The position numbers and the translations under genes are program-made. A stretch of DNA of 64,000 nt from assembly GCA_963792125.1 (NCBI GenBank), contig CAWBVA010000005.1, positions 62,001 through 126,000 on the forward strand. Reading direction: 5' to 3'. Source of the DNA: Methanocella_A sp963792125 (lineage in GTDB: Archaea > Halobacteriota > Methanocellia > Methanocellales > Methanocellaceae). The notes under the pieces are model-generated. The model did not search any database. It was not told where the DNA came from and saw only the letters and a program-made list of their open reading frames with translations. Of this stretch, positions 52,505 through 62,136 are shown one piece after another; positions within the stretch are counted from its first letter, which is position 1, and each line of letters begins with the position of its first letter.

Positions 52505-52695
52505 GACTCACTCTACCTCCGGCTAATGACAGTTCGATGTCCCGTAAGAAGAGATGTGGACACATTGAAAAAGAACTTGCCAAATGAAGTAGCGGAAAGA
52601 CGACGACCTGCGGCGTCCGTTGCAAGTTAAGAGCCGCGGTTTTTTTCAATGAATATTAATAACACGAGCCAACAAATGATATTGGAGAGATAAGC

Positions 52696-53073
52696 ATGGC
52701 AGGCGTAGGCAGGAGAGCCGATTTCGGCAAAGCGGACTATGACACGAACGCGGACGAGGAGAACCGGCTCGACACGACCACACCGTTCATCGACTGGACG
52801 CTCCCTTACGAAGGGAGAGTCAAGGCGCTGATGGACAGGGGAATGACGCGTAAGGAGGCCGAGGAGTGGATTGACCATGCTATGCAGGACGCCCGTGACC
52901 GCGAGTTCCGCAAGAAGGACATACTCGAGGAGCAGACGAGGTTCCGGAAAGAGATAGGAGACCTGAAGAACTGCACGGCCGTCGACGAGAGCTGCATCGC
53001 CACCGGGCCCGAAGATGCGCAGGAGAAGACGAAACAAGCAAGCAAGAGGCAGGGGCCGCTGCCGGAAAAATAG
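52696..53073 (+). CDS. hypothetical charged protein
   Basis: This 125-residue hydrophilic protein (MAGVGRRADFGKADYDTNAD) has a predicted helix-rich middle (MTRKEAEEWIDHAMQDARDR) and two Cys near the end. GGAGAGAT precedes ATG 52696. It has no recognisable domain. It stands alone with T-rich DNA downstream. Coding is likely; function is unknown. Confidence 0.6.
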   Translation: MAGVGRRADFGKADYDTNADEENRLDTTTPFIDWTLPYEGRVKALMDRGMTRKEAEEWIDHAMQDARDREFRKKDILEEQTRFRKEIGDLKNCTAVDESCIATGPEDAQEKTKQASKRQGPLPEK

Positions 53074-53225
53074 TTGCTTATTGTCTTTGTCATAGCTTTT
53101 TATACGCTAAGCCGGCACCAAACACAACGTACAAAAAAATGTGCACCTGCCGATTCCATGCCGCGCGGGCGCGTGAGGTCCCGGCGGTCATAATATTTTC
53201 CTGCAGGCACATTTACCTTTGCAGC

Positions 53226-54314
53226 TCAGAAGTCGATGATCTCGACGGTCCGGTACTGCATGAGGTTACGCACGTACCGCGAGAGCTGTACGCCTATAAA
53301 GCTGACCACGATAGCGGCCACGATCCCGATGCCCAGGCTCTTCAGCGCATCGGGCATCTGTTCCTGCATTTCAAGAATGTAGCTCGTGCCGCCCCAGACC
53401 AGCGTGCCCATAGCCACAAGGAAGAACGGCGTGGCCAGGTACCGGTACAGCGCCTCGCTCTCTTCCGTGTAGGCATCGACTATCCAGCCTATGACAATGG
53501 CGAGCAGCGCCACGACGAACCACAGGATGGCCGCGTTAAAAAAGAGAGCAGTCAGTGTGATAATGCCCGGATCGGCGTTGAGAATGACGTCCAGCACTGC
53601 CACCGCACCCTGCACGAATGCCATGATTATCAATATAAGCGAGATCAGGTAAGTGACGAAGGTAAGCTTCGCCTCCTGAAAGGACTTGCTCAGGTTGTAG
53701 ATGAACGTGTCTATAAGGTTGTCCAGGCTCAGACCTTTGTACAGCAGATATGAGCCGATCAACGCAGCGATCACCACTTCCGGCCTTACACTGTTGAAAA
53801 AGGCCGCTATAGCATAGACGAGGAAGGTTACGCCCAGCGGTATGAAGATGACGCGTGCGACCTTCGGGTCGTTGATGAGCTCCTTGATGATGTAGTACGT
53901 GCTTTCGAGGTTCTGGGCCTGCTTGACCACGACACGCTTCACCGATTCGACCCTCACCCTGGACTGCAGGATCGGCAGGACTGACTCGTCCTCGGCGCCG
54001 TCGCTGACCAGGATCGCCTTCTCGGTCGGGTACTTTAGCAGGATGTCGTCGAGCTGCTGGGCGATGGCCCGGTCCGACTTGAGGCCGAGCTCCTTGTGGC
54101 CTGCGATGCACACGACCTCCACGTCCATGCCTTCGGAACGTAGCTCGTCGTAGACGTTGATGCCGCCGTAAATTGTGTTGACGTCCGAGTCCTCAGGGTC
54201 GGCGGCCCCGAGCCGGGCCGCGGCGTCCAGGCACGCGTCCCGGCCGATGACCGGGCTCTTGACGCCTGCCTTGACCCCGATGTCGTCGTCCTTGTCGATG
54301 CAGATGATGAGCAT
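53226..54314 (-). CDS. DUF373 family membrane protein
   Basis: This archaeal DUF373 protein has about 362 residues. The cytosolic N-terminal half is Rossmann-like (MLIICIDKDDDIGVKAGV, AILVSDGAEDESVLPIL) and the C-terminal half has six or seven membrane helices. The family is nearly universal in Euryarchaeota and uncharacterised. I prefer ATG 54314 over the GTG two codons upstream because the family begins directly with the hydrophobic strand. It is divergent from the surface protein gene. Confidence 0.88.
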   Translation of the reverse strand: MLIICIDKDDDIGVKAGVKSPVIGRDACLDAAARLGAADPEDSDVNTIYGGINVYDELRSEGMDVEVVCIAGHKELGLKSDRAIAQQLDDILLKYPTEKAILVSDGAEDESVLPILQSRVRVESVKRVVVKQAQNLESTYYIIKELINDPKVARVIFIPLGVTFLVYAIAAFFNSVRPEVVIAALIGSYLLYKGLSLDNLIDTFIYNLSKSFQEAKLTFVTYLISLILIIMAFVQGAVAVLDVILNADPGIITLTALFFNAAILWFVVALLAIVIGWIVDAYTEESEALYRYLATPFFLVAMGTLVWGGTSYILEMQEQMPDALKSLGIGIVAAIVVSFIGVQLSRYVRNLMQYRTVEIIDF

Positions 54315-54581
54315 GTCCACGATGGTTACCCCGATGACGAAATTAGGTGATCAAACGTTTATTGCCGGTAACATCATGGCGCTCGTCCATTATAAAGTTT
54401 CTCTCGGGGATTGTGAATGCGATTCGCCTCGCCGGTGCCACGAGGACATTGACGCAGGCTCGTCAGCGCGATTGCGGGAGCGGTTTACAGTAAGCTTTAT
54501 AGGTAAAGGGACAATAGGTGATATATTTAAAGGCTTGCGGTGCGTGCCTGCACAAATGCAAGTGCATCAGTCGGTGATTGT

Positions 54582-55634
54582 ATGACCATGAAAGCGAACA
54601 ACGTCTTTAAAACGATGCCAGCGGTACTTTTAATAGTCCTGTCGTTAGCGCTCGCAGTGGCAAATCCTGCGAACGCAGAGATGATCGCGCCGTCGACCAC
54701 CATTTCGCTCTCAGGCACGCAGGGCAATCTCGACTGGTTCATATCGGACGTGGTCGTGACGCTCAGTGCCACGGACATGAGCGGCACAGGCATCAACCGG
54801 ACCGAGTACAGCTTCAACGGCTCAGTCTGGAATCGGTATACAGGCCCGTTCAACATTACTAAAGAGGATACGACGGCAGTCTATTACCGCTCCGTCGACA
54901 ACGCCAGCGACGTCGAGTCGATGAAACTGAAAGTGGTCAGCATCGACAAGACGGCGCCGTCTATCGCGTATACGCTGACGCCGGCACCTAACGCCCGTGG
55001 CTGGTCGAACAAGAGCACGCTGCTACATTTCGAGGCCGGCGATGGCATCTCTGGTCTGGCTGATCACACAGCGGATGTCACCCTGAACAACGAGGGCACC
55101 TATTCGTCGCTTACCGGCATAGCGTCGGACGTGGCAGGCAACTCGGCGAGCGTCACCGTCCCGACGTTCTACATCGACATGACACCGCCTGCGGTGGGCA
55201 GCCTCACCGTTACCGGCAACACCTATGTGAACACGTATGTCACCGCCAGCGCAGGCGTCGTCGAGGCCAACCCCAACCGGGTGGAAATGGACTGGGGCGA
55301 CGGCACGGTTTCGCAGTCCTCGATCAACAACAACGTGGCAAGAAGCATGCACGCCTACAAGCAGGCTGGCAAGTATACGGTCACCCTCATAGTGGTCGAT
55401 ATGGCAGGCAACATTGCCAGGTCTGCGGCAGATGTGACAGTGAACGCCCCCTCTGGCCTTGTAACGCCGACACCGGAGCCGGCACCTGAAACGACAGTGA
55501 CGCCGACGGCAACGCCTGCGCCGAGCATCACGCCCAGCCCGACGCCTGAAATGTTCCCGCTGCTTGCCGCGCTTGCGCTGGCCCTGACTGGCATGGTGCT
55601 GATGGGCGGAAGAAAACGGAAGGAAGGCCTGTAA
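54582..55634 (+). CDS. secreted surface protein with Ig/PKD-like repeats and C-terminal anchor
   Basis: This protein of about 350 residues starts with a signal peptide (ending NPANA). It has two OmpL47-like beta repeats (TEYSFNGSVWNRYTGPF, HTADVTLNNEGTYS), a PKD-like repeat (MDWGDGTVSQ, DMAGNIARSAADV), a Thr/Pro linker and a C-terminal hydrophobic helix followed by RKRKEG. The end resembles archaeal sortase-type CTERM signals (PTPEMFPLL) but is not a strict match. GGTGAT precedes ATG 54582. It is likely an S-layer-associated or adhesive protein. Confidence 0.75.
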   Translation: MTMKANNVFKTMPAVLLIVLSLALAVANPANAEMIAPSTTISLSGTQGNLDWFISDVVVTLSATDMSGTGINRTEYSFNGSVWNRYTGPFNITKEDTTAVYYRSVDNASDVESMKLKVVSIDKTAPSIAYTLTPAPNARGWSNKSTLLHFEAGDGISGLADHTADVTLNNEGTYSSLTGIASDVAGNSASVTVPTFYIDMTPPAVGSLTVTGNTYVNTYVTASAGVVEANPNRVEMDWGDGTVSQSSINNNVARSMHAYKQAGKYTVTLIVVDMAGNIARSAADVTVNAPSGLVTPTPEPAPETTVTPTATPAPSITPSPTPEMFPLLAALALALTGMVLMGGRKRKEGL

Positions 55635-55849
55635 GGGCCTTTCCTTCTAATCATTTTTAAATTGTCGATTCTGTCGATGGCCAGCCGGACAGAGGAAGGC
55701 ATTGGCAGGCTCGCACGCGCTTGCGCAATTGGTTACGTTGAGAAGGTATTGCCCGGTATCGGCGACACTGATAAAAAAATGATAGCTGTAGCTACCTGCG
55801 ATAATAATAAAGAATGACTAGTTCCCTTGCGGGAACCTTCATGAGTGGT

Positions 55850-56710
55850 TTACAAGAATCCCGAGCGCTGTAGCAGCAGTAAGTCTTCGGTGTTCAGCTT
55901 CTCGCCAGCCTTGAACTGGGCGAACACGTCCTCTGCCTGCTTCTTATACTCGACTTTGTCCTTGGTCTCCTTCTCGACCCTGGTCTTCTTCTTAAGACCA
56001 ACAATGACCTTGTCGAAGTCCCGGACTTCCTTCTGCAGCTTCAGGAACTGTTTGTGGTACTCGTCGGCTGTTTCCTGCGCCTTTACGAATTCCTTATGCT
56101 GGGCGTCTGCCTCGGCACGGGTCTTGTCAGCCTCGCGGAAGCACTCGATCATCTTGTCGTGGTACTCCTGTGCAAGGTCGGCATTTTCCTTGACCTTCTT
56201 GTGGAATTCGGACGCCTGGTCCCGGAGGCCTTGTGCCTCTCCGAGGAAGCCCTTGAGCTCCTGGTTCTGCTCGAGCTGCTCTTTCTTCTTCCTGAACTCT
56301 TCCTTTAGCTCAGAGATCTTGTCGACGAGGGCCCTCTCTTTCTCAGTCGTGAGCACTTCTGTCTGCTGCTTGAACTCGAGGTGGTCCATTTCCTTCCTGA
56401 GCTCATTCAGCGAGCGCCCGCTGCTGGTCGCGTCCTTCTTCCGGAGCACATCGACCCGCGAGTAGACTTCGTTGGCCTTCTCGTTCAGCTCGTTCCGCTT
56501 TTCCTTGTTCGCGCTTACCTGTCCGTTAAACTCGTCACGCTTGACGCGGTATTCCTGAGCTTTCTCTATAAGCTCCTTAGTCTTCTTGTTGAGTTCATCC
56601 CTCCTCTTTGAGAATGAGCTGGCCTTGGAGTTCCACTCGTTGCGGTTAGCCTTTAACTCCTCAGCGTCTTTAAGAAACTTCGTCTTTTTTTCTTGCAGTT
56701 CTTTTAGCAT
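55850..56710 (-). CDS. archaeal coiled-coil protein beside serB
   Basis: This 286-residue protein is almost entirely charged heptad-like helix (MLKELQEKKTKFLKDAEELK through to KKQAEDVFAQFKAGEKLNTE), ending in a short globular tip LLLLQRSGFL. Long coiled-coil proteins of this kind lie next to phosphoserine phosphatase in many Euryarchaeota and are sometimes misannotated as phosphatase. Its start overlaps the serB 3' end by 41 bases, so expression is coupled. The function is unknown, possibly structural or ribosome-linked. Confidence 0.85.
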   Translation of the reverse strand: MLKELQEKKTKFLKDAEELKANRNEWNSKASSFSKRRDELNKKTKELIEKAQEYRVKRDEFNGQVSANKEKRNELNEKANEVYSRVDVLRKKDATSSGRSLNELRKEMDHLEFKQQTEVLTTEKERALVDKISELKEEFRKKKEQLEQNQELKGFLGEAQGLRDQASEFHKKVKENADLAQEYHDKMIECFREADKTRAEADAQHKEFVKAQETADEYHKQFLKLQKEVRDFDKVIVGLKKKTRVEKETKDKVEYKKQAEDVFAQFKAGEKLNTEDLLLLQRSGFL

Positions 56711-57395
56711 GTAACGTGTCTTCCTCCTGTTTCACTATAGGAATCAAAGATTCCAGATTTTTGTCGCCCACGACCACATCGGCGGCGTCACGCACGACCT
56801 GCTTGGCGTTGAAGGCCACAAAAGTGCCCACAATGCCGCACCAGCAGAGATCGTTAGATCCGTCGCCTACGGCGATGCATTGTCGCGGACTAATTTTTTC
56901 CAGTCTGCAAATGTCCTCAAGAACCTCCTTCTTCGAGTTTTGCTTCGTCAAGGGCCCCCGGACTTCTCCGGTTACCCTGCCGTCCTGGATCACAAGCTCA
57001 TTAGCGTAGACGTAGTCCATGCCGAGCATGGCGCCCACGCGGCCTGCAATGATTGTGAAGCCCCCTGAGACGAGCGCGGTGCGAATGCCGCACTTTTTGA
57101 GCTCGCTCATCAGTTTTTTAGCGCCTGGCATCAGAGGGACGTTTTCGGCAACGCGAATCGCGTCGGCCTCCGACAGCCCTTCGAGGAGCTTTACTCTAAG
57201 CTTTAGCGCGCGCTCGAAGTCCAGCTCGCCATTCATGGTGCGGCTGGTGACCTCGGCCACGTATTCGCCCACGCCTCGCGCGCGAGCCAGTTCGATTATG
57301 CCCTCGCAATCGATGACTGTCGAGTCCATATCGAAAATGATCAGCCCTGGACGGTGACAGGGAGCCTCATCTGTCCCGTCCGAGTAAAAACTCAT
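56670..57395 (-). CDS. serB: phosphoserine phosphatase
   Basis: This HAD-family enzyme releases serine from phosphoserine. Motif I is IIFDMDSTVID, motif II VSGGFT, motif III Lys in TKQNSKKEVLE and motif IV AVGDGSNDLCW. About 241 residues follow from ATG 57395, with AAGGTG as ribosome site; this start lies 28 bases inside the glyA 3' end. The TTG/ATG at 57413-57410 are alternatives. It makes the serine used by GlyA upstream. The unusual LCWC after the Asp does not remove catalytic residues. Confidence 0.9.
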   Translation of the reverse strand: MSFYSDGTDEAPCHRPGLIIFDMDSTVIDCEGIIELARARGVGEYVAEVTSRTMNGELDFERALKLRVKLLEGLSEADAIRVAENVPLMPGAKKLMSELKKCGIRTALVSGGFTIIAGRVGAMLGMDYVYANELVIQDGRVTGEVRGPLTKQNSKKEVLEDICRLEKISPRQCIAVGDGSNDLCWCGIVGTFVAFNAKQVVRDAADVVVGDKNLESLIPIVKQEEDTLHAKRTARKKDEVS

Positions 57396-58644
57396 AGGCA
57401 CCTTCGCCATCAAAGCAGTACTGTACTGTCTGATACTGTGACTTTAAGTGTACGACATCCTTTTTAACCTTTTCGGGTTCTTCTTTGTCAATGGCGACGC
57501 GCTTGATGAGTTTCGCGACCTCGCGCATCTCGCGTTCTTTCATGCCGATGCGGGTCAGCTCCTGTGTTCCCAGACGCAGCCCCGAGGGGTCGTCCGTCCC
57601 GTTCACGTGGTCCCACGGGAACAGGTTCTTGTTAGTGATGATGTTCGCCTGCTCCAGCTTTGCCGCGAGCACGCTGCCGCCGCCTATCTTCGAGACGTCG
57701 ACGGCTATCTGGTGAGATTTAGTGTAGCCCAGGTCCTTGCAGAGCACGTTGAAGCCCATCTCGTCCATGTAGGCGCCGAGCGCCTGAGAGTTCTTCACGA
57801 TCTGCGTGGCATAGGCCTTGCCGAAGTGCGTCATTTCCGCGAGGGTAATAGCCAGCCCTGCCTTGTGGTGCAGGTGGAAATTGCTCACGGTGCCGGGGAA
57901 CACTGCCTCGTCTATGGCATCGGCATACTTCTTCTGACACATGATGATGCCGCCCTGCGGCCCGGGGAACGTCTTGTGAGTGCTCCCGGTGAGGACGTCC
58001 ACGCCCTCCCGCAGCGGGTCCTGGAACTGTCCGCCTGCTATGAGCCCGAGCACGTGCGCGCCATCGTAAACGATCGATGCGCCCACCTCGTCACAGACCT
58101 CCCTGGCTTCCTTCACCGGGTGCGGGAAGAGGAACAGGCTGGCGCCGAACATGACGACCTTGGGCTGGATCTTGCGGATGTTCTTGATCATCAGGTCGGT
58201 GTCGATGTTCATGGTAGCATTATCGAAGGGGTGAGTATAAACTTTAAGGCCTCTAATGCCGGCCGCCGAAAACTTCGCATGGCTGATGTGACCGCCGCTC
58301 GGCACCGCGAGCGCGACCAGCTTGTCGCCCGGCTCTGCGAGCGCGAAAAACGCGGCGATGTTGCAGTTGACGCCCGAGATCGGCTGGACGTTAACGTGTG
58401 GCGCGTTGAAGAGCTTCTTCGCGAGCTCGACCGCTTTGCCCTCGATCACGTCCACGAAGCCGCAGCCCTGGTAAAACCGGTGGCCGACCTGGCCTTCCGC
58501 GTACCGGTGGCCCAGGTCCGACGACAGGACCTTGCGGACCAGCGGGCTGGTCACGTTCTCGCTCGCGATCATCGGGAGAGAGTGCTTGAACAACTCCTGG
58601 CTCCCCTCGACGGCATCCACAATCGTTCTTACATCCGCGTTCAC
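57367..58644 (-). CDS. glyA: serine hydroxymethyltransferase
   Basis: This PLP enzyme interconverts serine and glycine with the archaeal C1 carrier tetrahydromethanopterin (or folate). The Lys-bearing motif TGSTHKTFPGPQGG is near residue 227. SHAKFSAAGIRG and VYDGAHVLGLIAGG are typical. The 425 residues are normal and the frame is intact. It leads the block glyA-serB-coiled-coil on the minus strand, with overlapping ends, which points to linked serine and one-carbon supply. Confidence 0.95.
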   Translation of the reverse strand: MNADVRTIVDAVEGSQELFKHSLPMIASENVTSPLVRKVLSSDLGHRYAEGQVGHRFYQGCGFVDVIEGKAVELAKKLFNAPHVNVQPISGVNCNIAAFFALAEPGDKLVALAVPSGGHISHAKFSAAGIRGLKVYTHPFDNATMNIDTDLMIKNIRKIQPKVVMFGASLFLFPHPVKEAREVCDEVGASIVYDGAHVLGLIAGGQFQDPLREGVDVLTGSTHKTFPGPQGGIIMCQKKYADAIDEAVFPGTVSNFHLHHKAGLAITLAEMTHFGKAYATQIVKNSQALGAYMDEMGFNVLCKDLGYTKSHQIAVDVSKIGGGSVLAAKLEQANIITNKNLFPWDHVNGTDDPSGLRLGTQELTRIGMKEREMREVAKLIKRVAIDKEEPEKVKKDVVHLKSQYQTVQYCFDGEGAYEFLLGRDR

Positions 58645-59185
58645 AGCAATACCTCGTTATGAGATATGCTAAACGTTGTCAATCATATAAAGGTTTGCGA
58701 AAGCAGTTTTCAAGGGGCTCTCGGGGGGCCTTTTCCAAAAAGTCTCCCCTGACTCGCGACACCCGCACATGTGCCGAAGGCACCAATGAAAAGGATCGTT
58801 TTTGAAGGGGTGCAAGGGGGAACTTTTTCCCAAAAAGTTCCCCCTGTACACTTGCCATTATAAAGATATGACACGGAGGCCACGGCCACCCGACTCTTTG
58901 CGGCCGCGGCCTCGCGCGCGAGGCGCATGATCGGACATGAAGAGTCCCTTTTCCAATGTCCTTGCTGGCTGCGGGAGTGATGCCGGTGACAGTACTTATA
59001 CTGCTATGCAAGTGCGCCAGTGGTTACGTTAGCATTTATTTGGTTAATTCCATTTTATTATAGTATATTTGGCAAATATATCCCGTGTTTAACCCATAAA
59101 AGGCACCAGTCGCCCCCCATGCAAATGCTTATAAAAGTGTACTTACATTTATGTAATTAGAATAAATTATTGTACCCGGGGGGGT
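58645..59185. repeat. gene-free stretch with GGGGGAACTTTTT hairpins
   Basis: A perfect 13-base palindrome, GGGGGAACTTTTT, three C, AAAAAGTTCCCCC, lies at 58816-58844. An imperfect relative (GGGGCCTTTTCCAAAAAG and on to TCTCCCC) is at about 58723-58750. A CG-alternating block CTCGCGCGCGAGG is at about 58910-58923. The last 120 bases are AT-rich and should contain the promoter of the secreted protein gene at 59186. No gene is supported. Confidence 0.6.
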
Positions 59186-59740
59186 ATGTCTACGTACGCA
59201 CTGGCCAGCAACATTTTCCGCTACGCGAAGATTGCGGCGATCATTATAGTACTCGCCGTGCTGGCCGTAAGCGTCGAGGCCCAGACGTACCAGGGAAAGC
59301 CGGTACACGAAAGCGCGCTCCCGGAAATATCCGGCGACCAGGCTTTTACGGGCAACATCCAGCAGGCACTGGACTACCTGGAAGCAAGCTACCCTGCAGA
59401 TTATGACAACGTCGTCTTCTGGCTGTCCGAGATCAGGCCGACGGATACCTATACCCGGGTGAACAGAGAGGGCATCTGCTACATCAACGGCGACGATGCC
59501 AGCGCGTCATATTACTGGCTCGCGGGCGTGCTCATCCACGAGGCACAGCACGTAACTGACGATGCCATCTATTTTGTAGACCACCAGTACACGGCCGATG
59601 AATCGGAGCACCGGGCACTGATCAGCCAGGCGGCATACCTTGAGGGAGTTAATGGCTGGACACAGGCGCAGGCCGACGAGTGGATCGACGGCTGGCTGGC
59701 AAAGCGGTACTGGGAGACCATCCCGGAAAAGTATAATTAA
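59186..59740 (+). CDS. secreted HExxH metallopeptidase-like protein
   Basis: This 184-residue protein has a signal segment (YAKIAAIIIVLAVLAVSVEA). It carries a zinc-peptidase-type motif, LIHEAQHVTDD near residue 114, with a later Glu in DESEHRALISQAAYLEGV that could be the third ligand. It resembles small secreted or DUF-type metallopeptidase-like proteins; activity is unproven. GGGGGGT lies directly before ATG 59186. It stands alone and its promoter is AT-rich. Confidence 0.65.
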   Translation: MSTYALASNIFRYAKIAAIIIVLAVLAVSVEAQTYQGKPVHESALPEISGDQAFTGNIQQALDYLEASYPADYDNVVFWLSEIRPTDTYTRVNREGICYINGDDASASYYWLAGVLIHEAQHVTDDAIYFVDHQYTADESEHRALISQAAYLEGVNGWTQAQADEWIDGWLAKRYWETIPEKYN

Positions 59741-59868
59741 ACGAACGGGCCCGATAGCGCCGGGACATGACAGGCCTTCTTCAGAGTATCTACGAAGGAT
59801 TTGTTCTCATTCTTTCCCGTAAGAGCCCGCCTGTAACCCGGTGGTCATCCCTGCAAACACAGAAGCAA

Positions 59869-60336
59869 TCAGGCCTGCTTTTTCGATCCTTTTGTCCTCA
59901 GCAGCCACCGGGTTAGCATACCACCTATCAGGGACATTACCAGGCCTGCGATTGTGATGATCGCCATGATTAGTAAGTATACCGGAAAGAACGGCGGCTC
60001 AATCGGGCGAACTGACATGTTGTTATAATAACCGCTGTAAAATTGCGACGTATTAGTTACATATGCTGACACTATGAATAAGTCAAGCGCCAGTATGGGT
60101 ACACAGGCGGCCAGCAAGGGAACTTTCAATCTTTCGAGGATGCCCGCTTTTTGTGGTCGAACAAAAATCGAGGAGACACCTCCACAGAAAAACATGATAG
60201 CGCAAAATGCCAGTATTACAAGTCCCATCTTATCGTTCATATCGCCGGTGCGGCTGAGAAGCTGAACAACACAGTAGAATGCCAGTAATGCAGCCAGCCC
60301 GATGGCGATCGAATAGTAAAGCCATCCCTTGCGCAT
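59869..60336 (-). CDS. four-helix membrane protein of unknown function
   Basis: This 155-residue protein has four hydrophobic segments (about 8-28, 38-60, 70-92 and 118-142) and a basic C-terminal tail (LLRTKGSKKQA). No family motif is recognised. Codon use matches neighbours and the frame is intact. It lies between a metallopeptidase-like gene (convergent) and the carboxypeptidase-regulatory-like surface gene upstream on the same strand. Confidence 0.6.
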   Translation of the reverse strand: MRKGWLYYSIAIGLAALLAFYCVVQLLSRTGDMNDKMGLVILAFCAIMFFCGGVSSIFVRPQKAGILERLKVPLLAACVPILALDLFIVSAYVTNTSQFYSGYYNNMSVRPIEPPFFPVYLLIMAIITIAGLVMSLIGGMLTRWLLRTKGSKKQA

Positions 60337-60424
60337 GGAAAGAAGGTTGATTAAAGTTGTATTTACTTCTTATCGCACGATCATTGAATCTGAAATGACA
60401 GCGGCTGCGTTCAGGATTTAGCGA

Positions 60425-61426
60425 TTACTGCCGCTTTCTCTGGCAGTAAACCAGAATAACAGCCATGCCTGCCGATAAGGCCAGGGCGACAATGCCCGGC
60501 GAAGGCGCTGGCGCTGGCGAAGTCGATGGCCCGGATACGGGATCGGGGGATGCCGATGGAGTCGGTATGATGGTGGGCGGGGAAAGATACAATTCCATTA
60601 GCACGATATCCGCCGTCGTGGCATTATCACCCACGTCCACGGACACGCTTTCGTTTTGTACATGGGGCGCGGCATACTCCACCATTACCTGGTACCGGCC
60701 AGGCGCCAGGTGCTCGAATACATAATCGACTTCCCGTCCCGAAACATTTCGTATATGGTTAGCCTGTGGATTTTTCGGCATTTTCACGATTTGCCCGTCC
60801 CGCCAGAGCGATACGTTGGCGCCTGACATGCGGACGCCGTACTTGCCCACTATTGTCCCGGAGATGGCGCCGGTGTACGAGAGTTGTTCCTGCGTCAGGA
60901 CAGGCACGTGGTAGCCATCCAGCGTCACGTTGACCATAATTTTTTCAGCGTGGAAGCTGTCGAAAGAGTTAGTTATCATATCGTTACCGACGGTCACTGC
61001 AGCAGAGCCCTTGTAGCCATCTTTTTCAGCCGTCAGTACGTACTGGCCCGGCTCTACCAGGCCATACCAGAACAATCCCGTAAGCGAATATTCCGTGGGA
61101 TAGGGCTCATCGTTGAATATGTGGGACATCTGGGGATTGTCAGCCTTGGTGATGATCATCTTGCCATGCTGCCATATTTTGCCATCTTGCCACAGGGTCA
61201 CGACGGCATCAGGCACAGGATTCCCGGCATCATCGAGAACGAAGCCACGTACGATACTGCCGGCCATTTGTGGCAAATGTGGAAGAGTAGAAGGGTCTAT
61301 GGTCGGAATGAGTGAAGGGTCTTGCGATTGTGCGGACGTGGTAACTGAAGAGAAGCACAGGCCCGAGAAGAGCAGACAAACGAAAACGATAATTGCTACA
61401 TATCGCCCATGGTTCAATTCGGTCAC
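60425..61426 (-). CDS. secreted protein with carboxypeptidase-regulatory-like domains and C-terminal anchor
   Basis: The protein has 333 residues. A signal peptide (ending SVTTSAQS) is followed by two beta-sandwich repeats, GFVLDDAGNPVPDAVVTLWQ and GTIVGKYGVRMSGANVSLWR, each ending in a GxYxVxxE strand (VEPGQYVLTAEKDGY, LAPGRYQVMVEYAAP). These are CarboxypepD_reg-like, used for adhesion or scaffolding. A Ser/Pro linker and a hydrophobic helix with tail CQRKRQ anchor it. It is probably exposed on the cell surface. Confidence 0.75.
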   Translation of the reverse strand: MTELNHGRYVAIIVFVCLLFSGLCFSSVTTSAQSQDPSLIPTIDPSTLPHLPQMAGSIVRGFVLDDAGNPVPDAVVTLWQDGKIWQHGKMIITKADNPQMSHIFNDEPYPTEYSLTGLFWYGLVEPGQYVLTAEKDGYKGSAAVTVGNDMITNSFDSFHAEKIMVNVTLDGYHVPVLTQEQLSYTGAISGTIVGKYGVRMSGANVSLWRDGQIVKMPKNPQANHIRNVSGREVDYVFEHLAPGRYQVMVEYAAPHVQNESVSVDVGDNATTADIVLMELYLSPPTIIPTPSASPDPVSGPSTSPAPAPSPGIVALALSAGMAVILVYCQRKRQ

Positions 61427-61471
61427 CTTTGATAGTTCTATATATTGTTGTTTTAAGGCTTATGGCAGGAT

Positions 61472-62090
61472 CGTTGAAGCGACACCTGGCGCGACAGGGG
61501 TCGCATAGCCAAAACAGAGTGCGATATTTTTTAATATCATTATACAACCCCGTCAATAATATGAGTAATGGAAATGCAAGAACTGTTTTTGCTCGCCAGG
61601 GGCGCCAGGGGCCAAGGGCGCCAACGGTTTTTAAGAGAAGGTAAAAAATCAAAAATCGTATTGGCGCTCTCATGAAAAACTATCTCAAATAAGCTACGGG
61701 AGCCTGTCCGGCCGCTCGCGCGCACACGCATACACCAGCACAGACACAGGTACACACTTTTTCATCGTAAATACCTGACCAAAACCCCGGTCATCGACCG
61801 ACTCCCATGAATATTTTTCTTTGTATCGGCATGCGCAGACTAGATTCTCGCAGAGAGCGCAGAGACGGCGCGGAGAGCGCAGAGTATACCTAAATAACAT
61901 ACGATTATTCTATGATCGTCTCCGCGCTCTCTGCGCCGTCTCTGCGCTCTCTGCGAGAATCCAGTTCGACGTATGCCTGAATAAGGCCAATTTTCATTAG
62001 CCATTACATGAAAAACAATTTTTTTTCATTCGCCGAGTCCTGGCTACCTGGCGCTCTTAGCGAGCGTGACAGGAGTCGTATAGCCTGGAT
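61472..62090. repeat. composite repeat region with three repeat families
   Basis: GACAGGGGTCGCATAGCC (61493-61510), GCTCGCCAGGGGCGCCAGG (from 61591) and ACCTGGCGCTCTTAGCGAGC with AGGAGTCGTATAGCC (62047-62085) are pieces of the CGCCAAGG-type element seen at 8.2 and 37.0 kb. Nested inside are a CTCGCGCGCACACGC block (about 61710) and the CGCAGAGAG hairpin listed separately. No gene is supported in these 620 bases. Confidence 0.7.
61843..61961. repeat. CGCAGAGAG-type long hairpin
   Basis: A 42-base left arm (61843-61884, starting GATTCTCGCAGAGAGCGC) and right arm (61920-61961) are complementary except at two positions, around a 35-base AT-rich loop. The arms are built of CGCAGAG/CGGAGAG units, the same style as the CACAGAGG element but a different sequence. 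It is nested within the composite repeat region. Confidence 0.85.
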
Positions 62091-62136
62091 AGGACAAAAG
62101 TCAATTGCCCGAATGGAATAATAAAAATAGACGAGA

